Assembly (NCBI GenBank): GCA_902802815.1
Contig: CADCNQ010000020.1
Coordinates: forward strand, 1 to 48,397
Source: an uncultured Bacteroidales bacterium
GTDB taxonomy: Bacteria; Bacteroidota; Bacteroidia; Bacteroidales; Bacteroidaceae
Direction of reading: 5' to 3'
DNA: 48,397 nt
How positions within the stretch are numbered: the first letter of the stretch is position 1; each line of letters opens with the position of its first letter. The position numbers and the translations under genes were made by a program. Below the pieces are notes generated by a model. The model searched no databases and had not been told where the DNA came from. It worked only from the letters and a program-made list of their open reading frames with translations. Below, in pieces: positions 46,912 through 48,397 of this stretch.

Positions 46912-47943
46912 ATGTATATACCACCATTTACAGTAAGTGCTGAGGCTATCAATCTGATAGCTGAGATATCAGGTCAGATAGAGCGTTACGCCATTCGTTT
47001 GGAACAGGAGGACGGTTTGAGATTGCGTAAAGCAAATCGTATTAAGACCATTCACTCATCGCTTGCCATAGAAGGCAATACGTTGAGTGAAGATGAAGTG
47101 CGCGACATCATCGATGGCAAGACAGTCGTTGCCCCTATCAAGCAGATTCAAGAGGTGAAGAATGCCATAGCCACCTACGAACTATATCCATCGCTGAACC
47201 CCTACAACGTGAAAGATCTGCTGAAGGCACATAGCGTGATGATGCAGGCTTTGGTTGACGATGCAGGTCACTTCCGACGTTCTGGTGTGGGCGTCTTCTC
47301 TGAAAGCGGACTCGTCCACATGGCTCCACCAGCAGAACGGGTGCCAGGACTGATAGACGATTTGTTTGCGTGGCTGAAATCATCGAAAGACCATCTGTTG
47401 ATTCGTTCGTGTGTGTTCCACTACGAATTCGAGTTCATCCATCCATTCATAGATGGCAATGGAAGAACCGGACGCTTGTGGCAATCACTAATACTTGGCA
47501 AACTGCATCCGTTGTTTGAGCACCTGCCAGTAGAGAATATGATCTATGCCAATCAGCAAGCATATTATAATGCCATCACGGCCAGTACCAACGCAGGGCA
47601 GTCGGGCCCATTCATCGACTTTATGCTGAAAGAGATATATAAGACACTGAAGGAACATCAAGGAGATGAGTTGCCAACAAATGATGTAAGTCCTATCGAC
47701 AGACAATTCGGTATAAAATTCGGTGAAGAGTTCGGTATAAAGTACGGTATAAAGTTCGGTATAAACGACAAACAACTACTTCTCCTAATTGACAGCAATC
47801 CTACAATTACAGCCTCTGATGCTGCGGAACGAATGGAAATCAGCCTTCGTGGGGCAGAAAAAATATTTAAAAAACTAAGGGATTCTGGAGTTATAAGTAG
47901 ACAAGGTAGTAAAAAGAGTGGTTCTTGGATTATTAACAAATAA
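46912..47943 (+). CDS. Fic family protein (AMPylase type, class II)
   Basis: A 343-residue protein. The active-site motif is HPFIDGNGRTGRLW with H177. The inhibitory helix SLAIEGN (S50, E54) lies N-terminal to it, which marks class II, where the Glu blocks ATP until released. An N-terminal Fic-N region (RLRKANRIKTIHSSLAIEGN) and a C-terminal winged-helix-like part (TASDAAERMEISLRGAEKIFKKLRDSGV) frame the core. Between them are tandem FGIK(F/Y)G units (about residues 265-284). The target protein cannot be told. Downstream of the secreted gene and probably on its transcript. Confidence 0.9.
   Translation: MYIPPFTVSAEAINLIAEISGQIERYAIRLEQEDGLRLRKANRIKTIHSSLAIEGNTLSEDEVRDIIDGKTVVAPIKQIQEVKNAIATYELYPSLNPYNVKDLLKAHSVMMQALVDDAGHFRRSGVGVFSESGLVHMAPPAERVPGLIDDLFAWLKSSKDHLLIRSCVFHYEFEFIHPFIDGNGRTGRLWQSLILGKLHPLFEHLPVENMIYANQQAYYNAITASTNAGQSGPFIDFMLKEIYKTLKEHQGDELPTNDVSPIDRQFGIKFGEEFGIKYGIKFGINDKQLLLLIDSNPTITASDAAERMEISLRGAEKIFKKLRDSGVISRQGSKKSGSWIINK
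47706..47766 (+). repeat. Short tandem repeat within the Fic gene
   Basis: Four copies of a TTCGGTATAAA-type 11-18 base unit code for FGIKFG, EFGIKYG and IKFGI in the linker between the Fic core and the winged helix. Copy number could change by slippage without leaving the frame, because several units differ by 12 or 18 bases. Confidence 0.65.
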
Positions 47944-48003
47944 AATGATTTCTCAGTTGACAAGTTAACGAAGTAAGAAGTAAGAGGGAAGAAGTAAGAG
48001 GGA

Positions 48004-48068
48004 ACATCCGACCGAGCTGAATGCAGAGTGAAGCTTGTTTCAACTCTGCTGAGGCGAGTAGGATGTCT
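48004..48068 (+). repeat. Dispersed hairpin element, copy 2
   Basis: Begins ACATCCGACCGAG and ends GCGAGTAGGATGTCT. The centre folds: GCAGAG-TGAA (48023-48032) with TTCA-a-CTCTGC (48040-48050), one bulged base. The same plan as 447-512 in the opposite direction. Confidence 0.65.
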
Positions 48069-48109
48069 ATGGAGCGAAGGGCTGAAGGCTGATGTGTTTT
48101 TGCGCTAAT

Positions 48110-48175
48110 ACTATGCAGAACTTTTTTCTGAACTATGGAAAAAGTTTTTGATAACTATGCAGTAAAAAAGGTCGT
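48110..48175 (+). repeat. Three ACTATG repeats at 22-base spacing
   Basis: ACTATG starts at 48110, 48132 and 48154, so the steps are 22 and 22. The first and third are ACTATGCAG, the second ACTATGGAA. The units share an A/T-rich remainder with AAAAAG/CTTTTT runs. Iteron arrays of plasmid origins and tandem operators have such a step. Confidence 0.6.
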
Positions 48176-48209
48176 TTTGCCCAGGTGTGAATTATCTTCC
48201 AAAATTGTA

Positions 48210-48265
48210 TGACTCGATTCAATCGATTGTTTGAGCTAAGTAAATTGATTGTTTGAATCGAGTCA
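48210..48265. repeat. 13-base inverted repeat before the last gene
   Basis: TGACTCGATTCAA at 48210-48222 and TTGAATCGAGTCA at 48253-48265, with 30 bases between. The spacer itself carries a direct repeat GATTGTTTGA (48225 and 48247 areas). The right arm touches the ATG at 48266. Confidence 0.75.
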
Positions 48266-48397
48266 ATGTCTTTACAAGCATCAGAAGATGGTAGAAGTTA
48301 TTGTCTTACGCTAGAAAAAGTTGACACAAAAGTCAACAAAATGATAAAAGAAGAAAAAACGAAACGCAAGAGATCATTTTTCCGTATTCCTGAAGAA
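48266..48397 (+). CDS. Unidentified gene, 5' part only
   Basis: An open frame of 44 codons from the ATG at 48266 leaves the window. It reads MSLQASEDGRSYCLTLEKVD and continues KVNKMIKEEKTKRKRSFF, a basic stretch. Too little is present to name a family. Upstream in the same frame is a short ATG-led frame of 15 codons (48209, MTRFNRLFELSKLIV) ending in TGA, so the true start could be either the second ATG or the first ATG with an in-frame stop. Confidence 0.4.
   Translation, partial: MSLQASEDGRSYCLTLEKVDTKVNKMIKEEKTKRKRSFFRIPEE

Larger units (their letters stand above)
47944..48265. other. Spacer at the right end
   Basis: No complete gene is seen. In order: GTAAGAGGGAAGAA words (47970-48003), the second copy of the hairpin element (48004-48068), three ACTATG repeats at exact 22-base steps (48110-48159) and a 13-base inverted repeat (48210-48222 and 48253-48265) directly before an ATG. 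Confidence 0.65.

Overview
The window comes from a member of the Bacteroidota, most likely a Prevotella-like Bacteroidales. The evidence is the recurrent promoter -7 box TAnnTTTG, usually with a TTTG about 19-22 bases upstream, the near absence of Shine-Dalgarno sites, and families typical of the group (NADP glutamate dehydrogenase, a YARHG-domain protein, a DUF4369-type lipoprotein, a DnaX with a short upstream leader). No rRNA or tRNA gene was seen.

Layout. 1-1000: structured, gene-poor spacer with dispersed repeats. 1028-2784: a WYL-domain regulator and a PUA/EVE-like protein. 2810-9815: a complete type II-C CRISPR-Cas locus: a tracrRNA on the minus strand with its own promoter and terminator, cas9, cas1, cas2, and an array of 29 repeats and 28 spacers read on the plus strand. 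9999-13132: a hexapeptide acetyltransferase, a lone RelA/SpoT-type synthetase domain with a STAS protein, and gdhA. 13258-29607: mostly housekeeping or cell-envelope genes. These are a heme-motif PD40 lipoprotein and its membrane partner, a GH2 beta-galactosidase, an ABC ATPase, queF, a sugar nucleotidyltransferase, a tightly overlapped minus-strand run (dnaX, FtsX-type permease, sugar kinase-like protein, RapZ C-terminal-like protein), and a tightly overlapped plus-strand run (DivIC/FtsB-like, lipoprotein, phoH, purC, menG). 29994-31142: YARHG protein. 31143-32057: repeat-rich spacer with a gene remnant.

32058-45856 is a defence island: a type I restriction-modification operon (hsdM, small membrane protein, hsdS, four-helix-bundle protein, hsdR) followed directly by a type I Zorya system (zorA, zorB, zorC, zorD) with its own promoter. 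By eye the Zorya part is richer in A/T than the 10-29 kb block, which fits horizontal acquisition. 46015-47943 holds an HD-type ppGpp-hydrolase-like protein, a short secreted LRR-like protein and a Fic protein. The last 450 bases hold a dispersed hairpin element, a 22-base-spaced triple repeat, an inverted repeat and the start of an unidentified gene that leaves the window.

The strongest uncommon points are the tracrRNA found without any search, the two accessory genes inside the hsd operon, the Zorya system abutting it, the split kinase/RapZ pair, and the iteron-like array at the right end. All family assignments come from motif reading, not from database searches.
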